A model generated the notes under the pieces. The model was not told the DNA's origin, made no database searches, and worked only from the letters and a program-made list of their open reading frames with translations. This document shows positions 53,407 through 64,000 of a stretch of DNA of 64,000 nt, one piece after another. Source of the stretch: an uncultured Poribacteria bacterium (GTDB taxonomy: Bacteria > Poribacteria > WGA-4E > PCPOR2b); contig OY282444.1 in the NCBI GenBank assembly GCA_958296125.1, forward strand, positions 2,761,623 to 2,825,622, read 5' to 3'. The translations under genes and the position numbers were made by a program. Numbering within the stretch: position 1 is the first letter of the stretch; every line of letters starts with the position of its first letter.

Positions 53407-54903
53407 TCATGGCAAATCTGTCGTTCCCATTAAGTATCGGTCGGCTTCACGGGCAGCACCGCGTCCCTCTTTGAATGCCCAAACAACCAGACTCTGCCCA
53501 CGCCGCATGTCGCCGGCAGCAAATACACCGGGGATGCTGGTTGTGTATTCATCCTCTTCCGCTTTGACATTGGAGCGTTCATCGCGCTCGACATCCAGTT
53601 CTTCCAGAATGGTATCTTCAGGACCGAGAAACCCCATTGCCAAAAGCACTAAATCGGCGGGCCAAACTTTCTCGGTGCCCTCAATCGGCTTAGGAAAAGG
53701 ACGCCCGCCCTCCCCCGGAACCCATTCAACCTCGGCGGTATGAAGTTCTTTTACGTTGCCCCTGTCATCGCCGACGAATTTCATTGTGTTGATGAGATAG
53801 ATGCGCGGATCGCTCCCAAATTTGGCAGCGGCTTCTTCCTGCCCATAGTCGAGTTGGTAAATCCGTGGATACTCGGGCCACGGGTTATTGGGTGCACGTT
53901 CGTCCGGCGGACGTTCTAGAATCTCAAACTGGGTGAGACTTTCGCACCCGTGACGCATGGAGGTCCCCACACAGTCGGTGCCCGTATCCCCACCACCGAT
54001 GACGATGACGTGTTTATCCTTGGCAGAGATATAGTTCCCATCCTCATGATTGGAATCGAGAAGGCTTTTGGTATTTGCGTGAAGGAACGGCACGGCAAAA
54101 TGGATGCCTTTGAGGGCCCGACCTTCAATAGGGAGGTCCCGCGGTTTGGTCGCACCACCGCAGAGAACGACTGCATCGAACTTGTCAACTAACTCTTTTG
54201 CCGATATATCCTTACCGATTTCGGTGTTAGTAATAAAAGTGACCCCTTCCGCTGCCATCAAATCGATGCGGCGTTGAACGACTCGTTTTTTATCCAACTT
54301 CATGTTGGGGATGCCGTACATCAATAGCCCCCCGATACGGTCGGCACGCTCGTAAACCGTGACGAGATGGCCTGCCCTGTTAAGCTGTGCAGCACACGAC
54401 AGACCCGCCGGGCCAGACCCCACAACCGCAACACTTTTGCCCGTGCGTTTGGCGGGAGGCTCAGGGACGACCCAACCTTCCTCCCAACCCTTGTCGATGA
54501 TTGAGACCTCAATATTTTTGATTGTCACCGGCGGCTCAATCATGTCTAGAACGCAGGCACCCTCGCAAGGCGCAGGACACACCCGCCCCGTGAATTCAGG
54601 GAAGTTATTGGTCTTATGCAGCCGTTCCAACGCCTCCTTCCACAAACCGCGATAAACAAGGTCATTCCACTCCGGTATCAGATTGTTAATTGGACAGCCC
54701 GATGCAGCTGGGCTATTCTCCGGCAATCGCATCCCTGTATGACAAAACGGGATGCCGCAATCCATGCAACGCGCCCCTTGCGTCTGAAGTTTTTCTACAG
54801 AAAAATGTTCGTGAAATTCGTTCCAGTCTTTGATGCGCTCTAATGGTGAACGATCGGGCGGAAGTTCTCTATCATACTCCATAAAGCCTGTTGGTTTTGC
54901 CAT
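53407..54903 (-). CDS. gltD: Glutamate synthase small subunit (GltD)
   Basis: FAD- and Fe-S-containing NADPH-dependent reductase that feeds electrons to GltB for glutamate synthesis, 498 aa. N-terminal cysteines ([12 protein letters not shown]...CPINN...CPAPCEGAC) bind the Fe-S clusters, followed by the FAD motif [12 protein letters not shown] and the NADPH motif [11 protein letters not shown]. It lies 24 bp downstream of gltB. AAGGAGATA precedes the ATG. Confidence 0.97.
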   Translation of the reverse strand: MAKPTGFMEYDRELPPDRSPLERIKDWNEFHEHFSVEKLQTQGARCMDCGIPFCHTGMRLPENSPAASGCPINNLIPEWNDLVYRGLWKEALERLHKTNNFPEFTGRVCPAPCEGACVLDMIEPPVTIKNIEVSIIDKGWEEGWVVPEPPAKRTGKSVAVVGSGPAGLSCAAQLNRAGHLVTVYERADRIGGLLMYGIPNMKLDKKRVVQRRIDLMAAEGVTFITNTEIGKDISAKELVDKFDAVVLCGGATKPRDLPIEGRALKGIHFAVPFLHANTKSLLDSNHEDGNYISAKDKHVIVIGGGDTGTDCVGTSMRHGCESLTQFEILERPPDERAPNNPWPEYPRIYQLDYGQEEAAAKFGSDPRIYLINTMKFVGDDRGNVKELHTAEVEWVPGEGGRPFPKPIEGTEKVWPADLVLLAMGFLGPEDTILEELDVERDERSNVKAEEDEYTTSIPGVFAAGDMRRGQSLVVWAFKEGRGAAREADRYLMGTTDLP

Positions 54904-54927
54904 GCTATCTCCTTCAATTGTAGCTTT

Positions 54928-57900
54928 CTAAGCCGCCGCCTCAGCAGTAACACCGCGCCGAAACGCCTCTAGCCAAGCGTCATCTCCCTCAAATCCTTCT
55001 GTTTCTGCTTCTTGAAGGGCGTTAAGAATCCTTTTGTAGTCTTGCGGCATGATCTTGACGAATTGGGGAAGTATTTTCTCCCAGTCCTCCAAAATCTCCA
55101 ACGCAAGTGTACTCCCGGTATACTCGGCGTGCCTCTGAATCATCCCTTTGACCTCCAAGATCTCTACCGGATCCTCCAAGCGTTCAAGGTCGCACTGGTC
55201 CTGATTACAGCGGATATGGAAGTCCCCATCGCGGTCGAGTACGTACGCGATGCCGCCCGACATCCCGCCAGCGAAGTTACGCCCAGTTTTTCCGAGAACA
55301 ACAACTTTGCCGCCCGTCATGTACTCACAGCCGTGGTCCCCCACGGCTTCGACGACAGCGTGTACACCACTATTCCGCACACAGAATCGTTCACCAGCCA
55401 TGCCCCGGATATAGGCTTCGCCGTTGGTTGCTCCATAAAAAGCGACGTTACCGATAATGATGTTCTCTTCGGGCTTGAATATAGATTTTCTAGGCGGATA
55501 AACAATCAATTTACTGCCGCAGAGCCCTTTGCCGAAATAGTCATTCGCATCGCCTTCAAGGCGAAACGTGATACCAGGAGGCGTAAAAGCACCAAAGGAT
55601 TGGCCCGCAGATCCTTCAAAATGAATATCGATGGTATCTTCAGGCAGCCCCTCGGGCCCATAACTGCGGGTCAGCTCGCTGCCCAAGATTGTACCAACAA
55701 CCCGGTTTGTATTCTTAATTGGGAGGGTGCCCGTAACTTTTGTTCCATCCCGTAAGGCAGGCTCACAAAAATCTAAAAGGGTTTCGTTATCCATAGCCTT
55801 GTCCAAACCGTGGTCTTGGTCAATTTGGCAGTAGCGACCAATTTCGGGCCCAACTTGAGGCTGGTAGAGAATTAGCGAAAGATCGATTCCCTTCGCTTTC
55901 CAGTGGTCAACCGCCTTTTGCGGCTCAAGTAGGTCGGTGCGACCGATCAGTTCATTGACCGTGCGAACCCCCAACTGCGCCATGATTTCACGCATATCCT
56001 GTGCAATGAAACGCATGAAATTCACGACGTAGGATGAATCTCCCATGAATTTCTTACGCAGCTCCGGGTTTTGCGTCGCGACTCCCACCGGGCAGGTATC
56101 TAGGTGGCACACGCGCATCATAATGCAGCCAAGCGTCACCAGTGGCGTGGTTGCGAAACCGAATTCTTCGGCACCCAACAGCGCAGCAACAATAACATCT
56201 CGACCGGTTTTGAGTTGACCATCCGTTTCCACAATAATACGAGAACGCAGATTATTCAACACCAAGGTCTGGTGCGTTTCCGCCACCCCAAGCTCCCAAG
56301 GCAAGCCAGCGTGTTTGATGCTGGTCTGTGGCGAGGCCCCGGTGCCGCCATCCAGCCCGCTGATTAGCACAACATCCGCGTGCCCTTTGGCTACGCCAGC
56401 AGCGATAGTACCAACACCGACTTCGGATACCAGTTTGACGTTAATCCGCGCATGGTGGTTTGAATTTTTCAGATCGTGGATGAGTTGAGCGAGGTCTTCA
56501 ATTGAATAGATGTCGTGGTGCGGCGGCGGCGAAATCAGTTCAACCCCCGGTGTTGAGTGCCGCACCGTAGCGATCCACGGGTAGACTTTTCTGCCGGGCA
56601 ACTCACCGCCTTCACCGGGCTTGGCACCTTGCGCCATTTTGATCTGAAGTTCCTTTGCATTCACTAAGTAGTTGCTAGTGACACCAAATCTACCGGAGGC
56701 GACCTGTTTAATCGCGCTATTTTTGGAGTCGCCGTTGGGTTCGAGAAAATATCGCGCCGGATCCTCTCCCCCTTCACCGGTATTGCTCTTTCCGCCAATA
56801 CGATTCATCGCGATTGCTAGTGCCTCGTGTGCTTCCTTGCTGATGGAGCCATAAGACATTGCGCCACTCTTGAACCGCTTGCAGATTTCTTCAACCGGTT
56901 CTACCTCGTCGATCGGAATTGGTTCATTGGGGAACTTCAATTCTAAGAGCCCACGTAGCGTTGCCATATTCCGAGAATAGTCGTTGATTAACGTCGCGTA
57001 GTCTTTATAGACCTCGTAGTTATTGGTGCGGGCAGCCAATTGCAGCTTATGAATCGTGGCTGGATTGAATAGATGATACTCGCCATCCTGTCGCCACTGA
57101 AAATGCCCACCGACATCCAAGGTGCGATTATCAACCGGAATTTCTGGGAAGGCTGCGCGATGACGCATCAAGGCTTCGCGAGCAATAACATCAAGGCCAA
57201 CCCCTTCCACACGAGTATCCGTCCAAGTAAAGTAACTGTCAACAACCTCTTGCTTGATACCGATAGCTTCAAAAATTTGCGCGCCTCGATACGACTTAAT
57301 GGTTGAAATGCCCATCTTCGCCATGACCTTGACCACGCCTTTAGTGGCTGATTTGATGTATCCCTTGATGGCATCTTGATACTCGATATCCGTCAGTTGC
57401 CCTTCGGCAATCATGTCCGCTAGGCTCTCAAACGCCATGTAAGGATTAACCGCTTGGATGCCATACCCAATCAGTAGACAGAAGTGATGCACTTCGCGGG
57501 GTTCACCCGATTCAAGCGCGATACCCACTTTTGTCCGTGTGCCACACCGAATCAGATGGTGGTGGAGGCCTGCAGCAGCCAGCAGCGCGGGGATAGGTGC
57601 AGCCCTTTCATCAACGCCACGATCAGACAAGATAAGAATGGTATAGCCAGCTTCGATCGCGCGATCTGCGGCTTCAAAGAGCCTATCCATCGCTGTTTCG
57701 AGCCCGCCCTCTCCCTCGGCGACATTAAACAGGATTGGAAGGGTCGTAGATTTGAACGCCGGTTGATCGATTTGGCGCAGCTGCTCTAGCTCCTCATCTG
57801 AAATAATTGGGGTGTCGAGGCGAATCTGACGGCAGCTCTCCGGTTCCGGCACGATCAGGTTACGCTCGGTGCCTATTGTTGTTTCAGACGAAGTGATAAT

Positions 57901-59523
57901 CTCTTCCTTGAGCGGATCCAGCGGAGGATTGGTCACTTGCGCGAATAGCTGTTTGAAATAGTTGTAAAGTAGCTGCGGTCGGTTAGAGAGTACTGCCAAA
58001 GAGGCATCATTTCCCATTGAACCAACGGGGTCACGACCGATCTTCGACATCGGTCCAAGGAAGATGCGCTGATCTTCAAATGTATATCCAAATGCCTGTT
58101 GGCGTTGTAAAATCTTATCGTGGTCTGTTTCAGGTTCCTTCGGTTCAACCGCCGGCAGGTCTTTCAATGAAATGAGGTGTTCATCTAACCATTGGCGATA
58201 TGGATGCTCGGAAGCGATTTTATCTTTTGCCTCCTCATCGGTGATAATCCGTCCCTCACTCGTATCAATTAGAAGCATCCGACCCGGTTGTAAGCGTCCT
58301 TTGTGGACAACCCGTTCAGGAGGTATATCTAGCACCCCGGTTTCCGAAGCCAACACGAGCATGTCATCAGTTGTGATGTAATAGCGGGACGGGCGGAAAC
58401 CGTTACGGTCTAGAGAAGCCCCAACAACCGTGCCATCGGTAAAAGCGATGGAGGCAGGACCATCCCACGGCTCCATTAAACAGCTATGATATTCATAAAA
58501 TGCGCGTTTCTCCGGGCTCATGCTCTCGTGATTTTCCCACGGTTCCGGAATCATCATCATCACCGAGTGGGGCAGCGACCTGCCAGAGAGCGCAAGAAAT
58601 TCCAGACAGTTATCGAAGATGGCGGTATCGCTGCCATCCTCGTCAAGGATGGGGAAAAGTTTCGGTAGGTCATCCCCAAACAACTCAGATGCCAACATCG
58701 CCTGCCGCGTTTTCATCCAGTTCTGATTTCCGCGCACGGTGTTGATTTCGCCGTTATGAATCATGTATCGGTACGGGTGGGACCGCGCCCAACTTGGGAA
58801 AGTGTTCGTCGAAAATCGGGAATGGAGCAGGATAATCGCCGCCTCCATCCGAGGGTCTTTCAGTTCGGGGTAGAATTCGGGGACCTGCATAGGTGTGAGC
58901 ATCCCCTTATAGACGATAGTTCGGCTAGATAGACTCGAAATGTAGAAATCTTCATCTATCCCGCCGTATCGGATGATATTAGAGGCACGCCTCCGAATCA
59001 CATACAACTTGCGCTCAAAGGCGAGGTCATCTTCGATGTTGGGATTTCTACCGATGAAGAGCTGCCATACAACAGGCTCGGAAGAGCGAGAAATCGAGCC
59101 TAGATAGAAATTATCAGTAGGGACCTTCCGCCACCCCAAAACCGTTTGCCCCTCTTCGATAATAATTTCTTCCAGCTTCCGCTGACAATGTTGAAGCAGT
59201 TCACCGCCCTCGGTATCGGTGAAAAACACCATGCCAACGCCATAGTGCTTGGGATTGGGCAGATCAATTCCTACACCTTCGCAGGCGTGTTGAAGGAAGT
59301 TGTGCGGGACCTGCATCAGAACGCCCGCTCCGTCGCCGGTGTTTTCTTCGGCACCGCGGGCCCCCCGATGATCAAGACAAACCAGCGCATCCAGTGCCTG
59401 ACGCACGAGCGCATTGGATTTTTCACCTTTGATGTTGACAACAAAACCGATACCACAAGCATCGTGTTCGTAGGCAGGGTTATAAAGTCCTTGTTTCTGC
59501 GGGATACCTATCTTTCCTTTCAT
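54928..59523 (-). CDS. gltB: Glutamate synthase large subunit (GltB)
   Basis: Ferredoxin/NADPH-GOGAT alpha chain, 1531 aa. The N-terminal amidotransferase (class II, Ntn) begins at Cys23 in [10 protein letters not shown] after a short propeptide, followed by the central domain, the FMN-binding synthase domain with the [3Fe-4S] motif C-x5-C-x4-C ([15 protein letters not shown]), and the C-terminal beta-helix (GXXGXXXG-rich, for example [19 protein letters not shown]). It makes glutamate from glutamine and 2-oxoglutarate. It is the first gene of a gltBD operon. Confidence 0.98.
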   Translation of the reverse strand: MKGKIGIPQKQGLYNPAYEHDACGIGFVVNIKGEKSNALVRQALDALVCLDHRGARGAEENTGDGAGVLMQVPHNFLQHACEGVGIDLPNPKHYGVGMVFFTDTEGGELLQHCQRKLEEIIIEEGQTVLGWRKVPTDNFYLGSISRSSEPVVWQLFIGRNPNIEDDLAFERKLYVIRRRASNIIRYGGIDEDFYISSLSSRTIVYKGMLTPMQVPEFYPELKDPRMEAAIILLHSRFSTNTFPSWARSHPYRYMIHNGEINTVRGNQNWMKTRQAMLASELFGDDLPKLFPILDEDGSDTAIFDNCLEFLALSGRSLPHSVMMMIPEPWENHESMSPEKRAFYEYHSCLMEPWDGPASIAFTDGTVVGASLDRNGFRPSRYYITTDDMLVLASETGVLDIPPERVVHKGRLQPGRMLLIDTSEGRIITDEEAKDKIASEHPYRQWLDEHLISLKDLPAVEPKEPETDHDKILQRQQAFGYTFEDQRIFLGPMSKIGRDPVGSMGNDASLAVLSNRPQLLYNYFKQLFAQVTNPPLDPLKEEIITSSETTIGTERNLIVPEPESCRQIRLDTPIISDEELEQLRQIDQPAFKSTTLPILFNVAEGEGGLETAMDRLFEAADRAIEAGYTILILSDRGVDERAAPIPALLAAAGLHHHLIRCGTRTKVGIALESGEPREVHHFCLLIGYGIQAVNPYMAFESLADMIAEGQLTDIEYQDAIKGYIKSATKGVVKVMAKMGISTIKSYRGAQIFEAIGIKQEVVDSYFTWTDTRVEGVGLDVIAREALMRHRAAFPEIPVDNRTLDVGGHFQWRQDGEYHLFNPATIHKLQLAARTNNYEVYKDYATLINDYSRNMATLRGLLELKFPNEPIPIDEVEPVEEICKRFKSGAMSYGSISKEAHEALAIAMNRIGGKSNTGEGGEDPARYFLEPNGDSKNSAIKQVASGRFGVTSNYLVNAKELQIKMAQGAKPGEGGELPGRKVYPWIATVRHSTPGVELISPPPHHDIYSIEDLAQLIHDLKNSNHHARINVKLVSEVGVGTIAAGVAKGHADVVLISGLDGGTGASPQTSIKHAGLPWELGVAETHQTLVLNNLRSRIIVETDGQLKTGRDVIVAALLGAEEFGFATTPLVTLGCIMMRVCHLDTCPVGVATQNPELRKKFMGDSSYVVNFMRFIAQDMREIMAQLGVRTVNELIGRTDLLEPQKAVDHWKAKGIDLSLILYQPQVGPEIGRYCQIDQDHGLDKAMDNETLLDFCEPALRDGTKVTGTLPIKNTNRVVGTILGSELTRSYGPEGLPEDTIDIHFEGSAGQSFGAFTPPGITFRLEGDANDYFGKGLCGSKLIVYPPRKSIFKPEENIIIGNVAFYGATNGEAYIRGMAGERFCVRNSGVHAVVEAVGDHGCEYMTGGKVVVLGKTGRNFAGGMSGGIAYVLDRDGDFHIRCNQDQCDLERLEDPVEILEVKGMIQRHAEYTGSTLALEILEDWEKILPQFVKIMPQDYKRILNALQEAETEGFEGDDAWLEAFRRGVTAEAAA

Positions 59524-59969
59524 ATCAGCCTTTCTTGTGCAACTTCGTTCCGAAAACCCGTATCTATCTGCTACTCCTGCTGCGGTCTGTGTTATCTTAT
59601 CTGTGGCTCCCTTCCATCCTGATAAACCCTGACTATATTTCTCCGAATCAATGACAAACGCTTTATCAGAAGGGGTTGAGACACGGGGAATGGCCTCCCA
59701 ATAGTCCGAAACCTAACGATTACTTGCTGAAACAGTTCGATAAGATGAAGGTTCAGGAAGGAAAATCATTTTGTGGGGATCTGTTACGCTTGCTCTGAGA
59801 AAACTACATTCAATGAAAATATGGTGACAAATAGATCTATAATAATACATTACATAAATTGCCCATGTCAAGGAAATTTCCTGGATACCAGTCCAAACGA
59901 TTTTGGTTGACAATCCCATTGCGATTTTGCATAATAAAAATCCTAAAAACGACATGGAGGAAGAACGCA
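59524..59969. other. Divergent gltB-pdxJ promoter region (446 bp)
   Basis: No gene. A strong plus-strand promoter for pdxJ lies at 59907-59935 (listed). The gltB promoter should be in 59524-59700 on the minus strand, where no perfect -35/-10 pair was found. Confidence 0.6.
59907..59935 (+). promoter_or_regulatory. Sigma70 promoter of pdxJ
   Basis: TTGACA (59907-59912) and CATAAT (59930-59935) with exactly 17 bp between. Transcription would start about 28 nt before the pdxJ ATG, followed by a GGAGG ribosome-binding site. Confidence 0.7.
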
Positions 59970-60695
59970 ATGATCAACTTGAGTGTGAACGTTAATAAGA
60001 TCGCAACGCTAAGAAACTCCAGAGGCGAAGATGTCCCAAATGTCATCCAAGCGGTACAAACCTGCATCAATACCGGCACGCAGGGAATTACAGTCCACCC
60101 GCGAGAAGACCAACGACACATCAAAACCCACGATGTTTACGAAATCGCCGAGATGGTTACCGTCGAATATAACATTGAGGGCGATCCTCGACCCGACCTC
60201 TTGGATATGGTGGTAGAGGTACGTCCCGATCAGTGCACACTCGTTCCCGTCACGCCGGGCGAGGTGACGAGCGACCACGGTTGGAACCTAACGGCGGAAG
60301 GTGAGGGGCTCAAACCGGTCATTCAACGGCTCAAGGATGCCGGAATTCGCGTCAGTCTATTCAGCGGCACAGACCTTCATCAGATAGAATTGGCGAAAGC
60401 GGTTGGGGCGGATCGGGTTGAATTCTATACCGCTCCTTATGCCTGGGCCAAAACGGAGCAGAAGATTGGGCACGAATTTGGCTTACTCGTCAAAGCCTCT
60501 GAAAAGGCGGTCAGCTTGGGGCTTGGTGTCAATGCGGGGCATGATCTCAATTTAGAAAATCTGCCACGTATGAGAACCCTCCCCGGTCTGCTTGAGGTTT
60601 CGATCGGTCATCACCTGATGGCGCACGCTCTTTATGTTGGGCTTGAACAATCGGTGAAGGACTACCGGGCTGCATTGGGTCAGGATGTGGGATGA
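59970..60695 (+). CDS. pdxJ: Pyridoxine 5'-phosphate synthase (PdxJ)
   Basis: TIM-barrel enzyme of the DXP-dependent vitamin B6 pathway, condensing 3-amino-2-oxopropyl phosphate with DXP, 241 aa. Conserved blocks: LSVNVNKIATLRNSRG, GITVHPREDQRHI, SLFSGTDLHQIELA and GVNAGHDLNLENL. The start is the ATG at 59970 with GGAGGAAG upstream. The more 5' in-frame ATG lies before the promoter and is not used. Confidence 0.96.
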   Translation: MINLSVNVNKIATLRNSRGEDVPNVIQAVQTCINTGTQGITVHPREDQRHIKTHDVYEIAEMVTVEYNIEGDPRPDLLDMVVEVRPDQCTLVPVTPGEVTSDHGWNLTAEGEGLKPVIQRLKDAGIRVSLFSGTDLHQIELAKAVGADRVEFYTAPYAWAKTEQKIGHEFGLLVKASEKAVSLGLGVNAGHDLNLENLPRMRTLPGLLEVSIGHHLMAHALYVGLEQSVKDYRAALGQDVG

Positions 60696-60840
60696 CTATT
60701 TTCTTTCAAATGGTAAATACTGATGGGGGCAGAATAACAGTTAAAGGATTGGACAGAAATATCCAAGCGGCATAGGAATAAGAAACGATACGCCTAAAAA
60801 TCCCCTAAACCCTGATTCAATCTAGATCAAGGAGAGCTCG

Positions 60841-62160
60841 ATGAGAATTTTAGTTGTTGGGAGCGGTGCTAGAGAGCACACAATTGCGTGGAAGATTGTG
60901 CAAGGTCCGCTTGTTGAAAAGGTGTACTGTGGGCCGGGGAATCCGGGTATCGCACAAATCGCTGAGTGTCGGTCAATTTCCCTAGAAGACAACTTCGCGG
61001 CACTCGCTGACTTTGCGGAAACCGAAAAGATTGACCTGACCGTCATTGGGCCCGAAGATCCGCTGGCTAGGGGCATCGTTGATGTGTTTCAGGCGCGAGG
61101 ACTCCGAGCGTTTGGACCGGATCGGAAGGCCGCGGTGCTTGAAGCGAGCAAAGATTTCGCAAAACGGTTGATGACACAAAATGGCATTCCCACCGCTGCA
61201 CATCGCACCTTTGAAGACGCGGACACGGCAATCGCTTATCTGGAGAAGATCAACGCGCCAGTCTTTGTCAAAGCAGATGGACTGGCTGCGGGGAAAGGCG
61301 TAATTCCGGGGCTAACGCTTGAGACCGCCATCAAAGCGGTTCAGGCAATCATGGTCGATCGGAATTTCGGAAGTGCAGGAGACAAAGTGGTAATTGAGGA
61401 GGCGTTATTCGGTGAAGAAGCCAGTTTCACTGTCTTAACGGATGGCACATATTGCCTCCCTTTTGTGAGTTCTCAAGACCACAAAATGTCGCTGGACGGC
61501 GATCGGGGCAAAAACACCGGGGGTATGGGCGCGTATTCACCGGCACCGGTTATGACTCCTGAACTCAGCGAGCAGGTTATGAATACGATTGTGCAACCAA
61601 CTATCAACGCAATGGCATCGGAGGGACGGATCTTCAAGGGCATTTTGTATGTTGGATTGATGATTACTGAAACTGGCCCAAAAGTGATCGAGTTTAACTG
61701 TCGCCTTGGTGATCCTGAAGCACAGGTGTTGCTGACCCGCATGGAGAGCGACCTTGTGCCGATGCTAGATGCCTGCATTGATGGAACGCTGGACACAGTT
61801 GAATGTAAATGGAAACCTGAAGCGGCGACGTGTGTGGTAATGGCATCAGGTGGGTATCCTGACGCTTATGAAACGGGCAAAGTGATTACCGGGCTAGACC
61901 AAGCCAACGCGCTGGGAGGCGTGACAGTCTTTCATGCAGGAACTCAGATGCGAGACGGAGACATCGCCACGGGAGGGGGCAGGGTGCTTGGTGTCACCGC
62001 ACTCGCCCGTGACATCAAATCTGCGATCGAAGGGGCGTATCGCGGGGTAGAGAAAATCCACTTCGATCAAGCCCATTTTCGGACTGACATCGGATACCGG
62101 GCATTAAACCGTGTGTCATCAATAGACAAGCGAGAGGTGAGCAACCGTGCCAGTCTCTGA
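60841..62160 (+). CDS. purD: Phosphoribosylamine-glycine ligase (PurD)
   Basis: ATP-grasp GAR synthetase of purine biosynthesis, 439 aa. The N-terminal signature is ILVVGSGAREHTIAWK, the ATP-grasp region has KADGLAAGKGV, and the catalytic segment GDRGKNTGGMGAYSPAPV is intact. AAGGAG precedes the ATG. A C-terminal stretch of about 15 residues overlaps the next gene by 14 bp. Confidence 0.97.
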   Translation: MRILVVGSGAREHTIAWKIVQGPLVEKVYCGPGNPGIAQIAECRSISLEDNFAALADFAETEKIDLTVIGPEDPLARGIVDVFQARGLRAFGPDRKAAVLEASKDFAKRLMTQNGIPTAAHRTFEDADTAIAYLEKINAPVFVKADGLAAGKGVIPGLTLETAIKAVQAIMVDRNFGSAGDKVVIEEALFGEEASFTVLTDGTYCLPFVSSQDHKMSLDGDRGKNTGGMGAYSPAPVMTPELSEQVMNTIVQPTINAMASEGRIFKGILYVGLMITETGPKVIEFNCRLGDPEAQVLLTRMESDLVPMLDACIDGTLDTVECKWKPEAATCVVMASGGYPDAYETGKVITGLDQANALGGVTVFHAGTQMRDGDIATGGGRVLGVTALARDIKSAIEGAYRGVEKIHFDQAHFRTDIGYRALNRVSSIDKREVSNRASL

Positions 62161-62881
62161 ATTTCAATTCCTCGGTGTTTCTCATATCGTTGTGTTGGTG
62201 CTAACAATCGCGCTGCCCGTTGTGCTGACGATATTGGTGAGGAGAGCGGATTCATCGGTAATAACGAATGCGGTTTGCTACATTTTGGGCGCAACCTTAA
62301 TCGTCAATGAAATTGGGCATTGGGGGTACCGTATGACAACGGTACAATCGTTCAGCGAATTTCTGCAGAAATACTTGCCCCTCCACATCTGCGGAATTGT
62401 GCTCTTTGCCGTGGTGTTTGTGCTGTTGCATCGGAACCAGATCCTTTATGAAATCGGTTATTTTTGGGGGATCGTCGGTACATTAAACGCTATTATCACG
62501 CCTCAACTTGATGTCGGTTTTCCGCACTACCGTTTCTTTCAATATTTCATTGTACACGGTGGTATCGTCGTCAGCGTGTTGTTTGCGACGTGGGGATTGG
62601 GAATGCGCCCTACCCTCAAGGGCTTGTTGCGTTCATTCTTGCTTGTCAACCTTTATATGGCAGTTATCGCAGGTGTCAACCTATTGCTGAAATCTAACTA
62701 CATGTTCATTTGTGATCCACCGGATACGGAATCGCCCTTCTTCTTTGCGCCTTGGCCCTGGTATATACCCATTTTAGATGGGGTGACACTCGTCCTTTTC
62801 TTCGTTGTTTACTCCCCTTTCTTAATTAGTGATTGGCTGAAATCTCCTACCCCAAAAACAATCACGGATAAAAAGACCTAA
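62147..62881 (+). CDS. TIGR02206-family membrane protein (YwaF-like)
   Basis: An integral membrane protein of 244 aa with about seven helices. Conserved features: a YLPLHICGI segment, TLNAIITPQLDVGFPHYRFF, and NYMFICDPPDTESPF (close to the family consensus KPNYLFI), which mark the TIGR02206 (YwaF) family of unknown function. The start is a GTG with AGGTGAG upstream, overlapping purD by 14 bp, which suggests cotranscription. Confidence 0.84.
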   Translation: MPVSEFQFLGVSHIVVLVLTIALPVVLTILVRRADSSVITNAVCYILGATLIVNEIGHWGYRMTTVQSFSEFLQKYLPLHICGIVLFAVVFVLLHRNQILYEIGYFWGIVGTLNAIITPQLDVGFPHYRFFQYFIVHGGIVVSVLFATWGLGMRPTLKGLLRSFLLVNLYMAVIAGVNLLLKSNYMFICDPPDTESPFFFAPWPWYIPILDGVTLVLFFVVYSPFLISDWLKSPTPKTITDKKT

Positions 62882-62884
62882 CAA

Positions 62885-64000
62885 ATGACACAACTGCAGC
62901 AGAAAAATTCGCACAATGCTTCAGGTGGGCCCCGAATCTTCGGTTGGTGCATGTATGACTGGGCAAATTCCGCCTATGTGACCACGGTGGTGGCTGGTGT
63001 CCTACCAATCTATCTCGCCACCGGTATTGTGGGCAAAGCGGGGGTCCACATCGGGGACACCGTTGTCAACGCAGATACTCTCTGGGCGTGTCTCGTCGGT
63101 GCCGCGGCACTATTCGTCTTTCTCTGTGCCCCCGTTCTCGGTTCCATATCAGACTTCTCTTCAGCCAAGAAAAAATTCCTGATGGTATTTGCTTATACGG
63201 GCAGCATCAGCGCAACGCTTCTCTACTTCTGTCAATCTGGAGATGTATGGCAGACCGTCATCCTATTTCTGATCGCACAGATTGGATATGTGGGAGCGAA
63301 TGTCTTCTATGATGCGTTTCTACCTCAGATCGCATCTGAGGATGAAATAGATTGGGTATCCAGCAAAGGATTTTCCTACGGGTACATCGGCGGTGGATTA
63401 CAATTTGCCATTACATTGGGACTGGTCGCCGGCGGCGAAGTCATCGGGATCAATCAAGGACTCGCAGCCCGCATTGGATTGGGAATGGCAGGCCTGTGGT
63501 GGGCGGGTTTTACACTCTTTACGCTCAAAAACCTGAAAGAGGCGGGGGCGATAGAGGCTATTCCAGAAAAGTACCAATCGCAACCGAAGATAATCGCTTA
63601 TACCGCCATTGGAATAACGAGAACTCTCGGCACGATTAAAAAGGTTCGACGTTTCAAACATCTGCTACTGTTCTTAATTGCTTTCATGGTCTATAACGAC
63701 GGCATTCAGACCGTCATCAGTATGGCAACAATTTATGGGACTGAAGAATTGAAATTTTCTGCAACGGTCTTGATGGTCACGTTGCTGATGATTCAGATTG
63801 TCGCTGCCGGCGGTGCCTTACTATTCGGTAGAATCGCTAGCAAGATTGGGGCGAAACGGGCTTTGATGTTAGCGTTACTCCTCTGGAGCGGGGTTGTCAC
63901 CTATGCTTATTTCCTGCATACCGTTACGGAATTCTTCATCTTGGGAGGTATTGTGGGAATCGTGCTCGGCGGCTCGCAGGCACTCAGTCGTTCTTTTTAC
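62885..64000 (+). CDS. MFS transporter, UMF1/Atg22-like family (C-terminus cut by the window)
   Basis: The 372 codons inside the window encode the start of a UMF1-type major facilitator protein with the family signature FGWCMYDWANSAYVTTVVAG at the N-terminus, then about ten helices and the inter-domain cytosolic loop. Related bacterial proteins are putative exporters; substrates are not known. The start ATG lies 3 bp after the stop of the TIGR02206 gene, so it is probably in the same operon. The frame is open at the window end. Confidence 0.88.
   Translation, partial: MTQLQQKNSHNASGGPRIFGWCMYDWANSAYVTTVVAGVLPIYLATGIVGKAGVHIGDTVVNADTLWACLVGAAALFVFLCAPVLGSISDFSSAKKKFLMVFAYTGSISATLLYFCQSGDVWQTVILFLIAQIGYVGANVFYDAFLPQIASEDEIDWVSSKGFSYGYIGGGLQFAITLGLVAGGEVIGINQGLAARIGLGMAGLWWAGFTLFTLKNLKEAGAIEAIPEKYQSQPKIIAYTAIGITRTLGTIKKVRRFKHLLLFLIAFMVYNDGIQTVISMATIYGTEELKFSATVLMVTLLMIQIVAAGGALLFGRIASKIGAKRALMLALLLWSGVVTYAYFLHTVTEFFILGGIVGIVLGGSQALSRSFY

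Noticed and set aside
1-64000. CRISPR arrays, rRNA or tRNA genes, integrases
   Set aside because: No regularly spaced repeats, conserved rRNA segments, cloverleaf sequences or recombinase frames were found by reading both strands.

Overview
This 64 kb window comes from a bacterial chromosome with a respiratory, probably aerobic and Gram-negative lifestyle. It carries a complete-looking proton-pumping complex I locus, the start of an F-type ATP synthase operon, oxidative TCA enzymes, GOGAT, and a large block of sugar-acid catabolism with phytanoyl-CoA-dioxygenase, SMP-30 lactonase, HpaI aldolase and enolase-superfamily genes. That mixture, together with intergenic regions full of short dispersed repeats, resembles uncultured sponge- or seawater-associated bacteria such as Candidatus Poribacteria. 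This is an inference from gene content; no rRNA or other phylogenetic marker was tested.

Region 1 (about 0-19.9 kb, all minus strand) is an oxidative-phosphorylation supercluster. Read in the direction of transcription it is nuoA-B-C-D, a small CarboxypepD_reg-like membrane protein, nuoE-F-G-H-J-K-L-M, an NhaD-type Na+/H+ antiporter, nuoN, atpZ, atpI, atpB, atpE, atpF and, at the window edge, the likely start of atpH. nuoI is missing. The antiporter lies exactly between nuoM and nuoN, as reported for Rhodothermus marinus. The ATP synthase c subunit carries three of the side chains that bind Na+ in sodium-driven rotors (Gln, Glu, Ser), so a sodium circuit is a real possibility.

Region 2 (19.9-20.6 kb) has no protein gene. 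It holds a sigma70-like promoter, a 270-nt stretch with several nested helices and a terminator-like hairpin, which together look like a free-standing structured RNA.

Region 3 (20.6-45.3 kb) is an accessory catabolic region on both strands: two full-length ThDP enzymes plus an orphan ThDP beta half, an SDR, a PhyH oxygenase, a HAD phosphatase, a uronate-dehydrogenase-like enzyme, an SMP-30 lactonase, a HpcH/HpaI aldolase, a Zn alcohol dehydrogenase, an aldo/keto reductase, a mannonate-dehydratase-like enzyme, an enolase-superfamily sugar-acid dehydratase, a sugar isomerase-like TIM barrel, an amidohydrolase/lactonase and an Ldh-family dehydrogenase. Together these could oxidise uronic acids or deoxysugars by non-phosphorylative routes. 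In the middle lie a sigma54 response regulator overlapping rpsU (S21), a serine hydrolase, a probable orphan IS200/IS605-type end that could be an omega-RNA remnant, and a 120-bp MITE-like element.

Region 4 (45.5-46.7 kb) is a small defence/toxin-antitoxin island: hicAB, a 43-aa zinc ribbon, a truncated type III DNA methyltransferase N-terminus and a short conserved orphan. Region 5 (46.7-52.4 kb) has a frameshift-split larC followed by mdh, icd and a divergent citrate synthase-like gene, which together form a TCA cluster. Region 6 (53.4-64 kb) contains gltD-gltB on the minus strand and pdxJ, purD, a TIGR02206 membrane protein and a UMF1-type MFS transporter (cut by the window end) on the plus strand.

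No tRNA, rRNA, CRISPR array or intact transposase was found. Several families of short dispersed repeats recur in the gene-free intervals.
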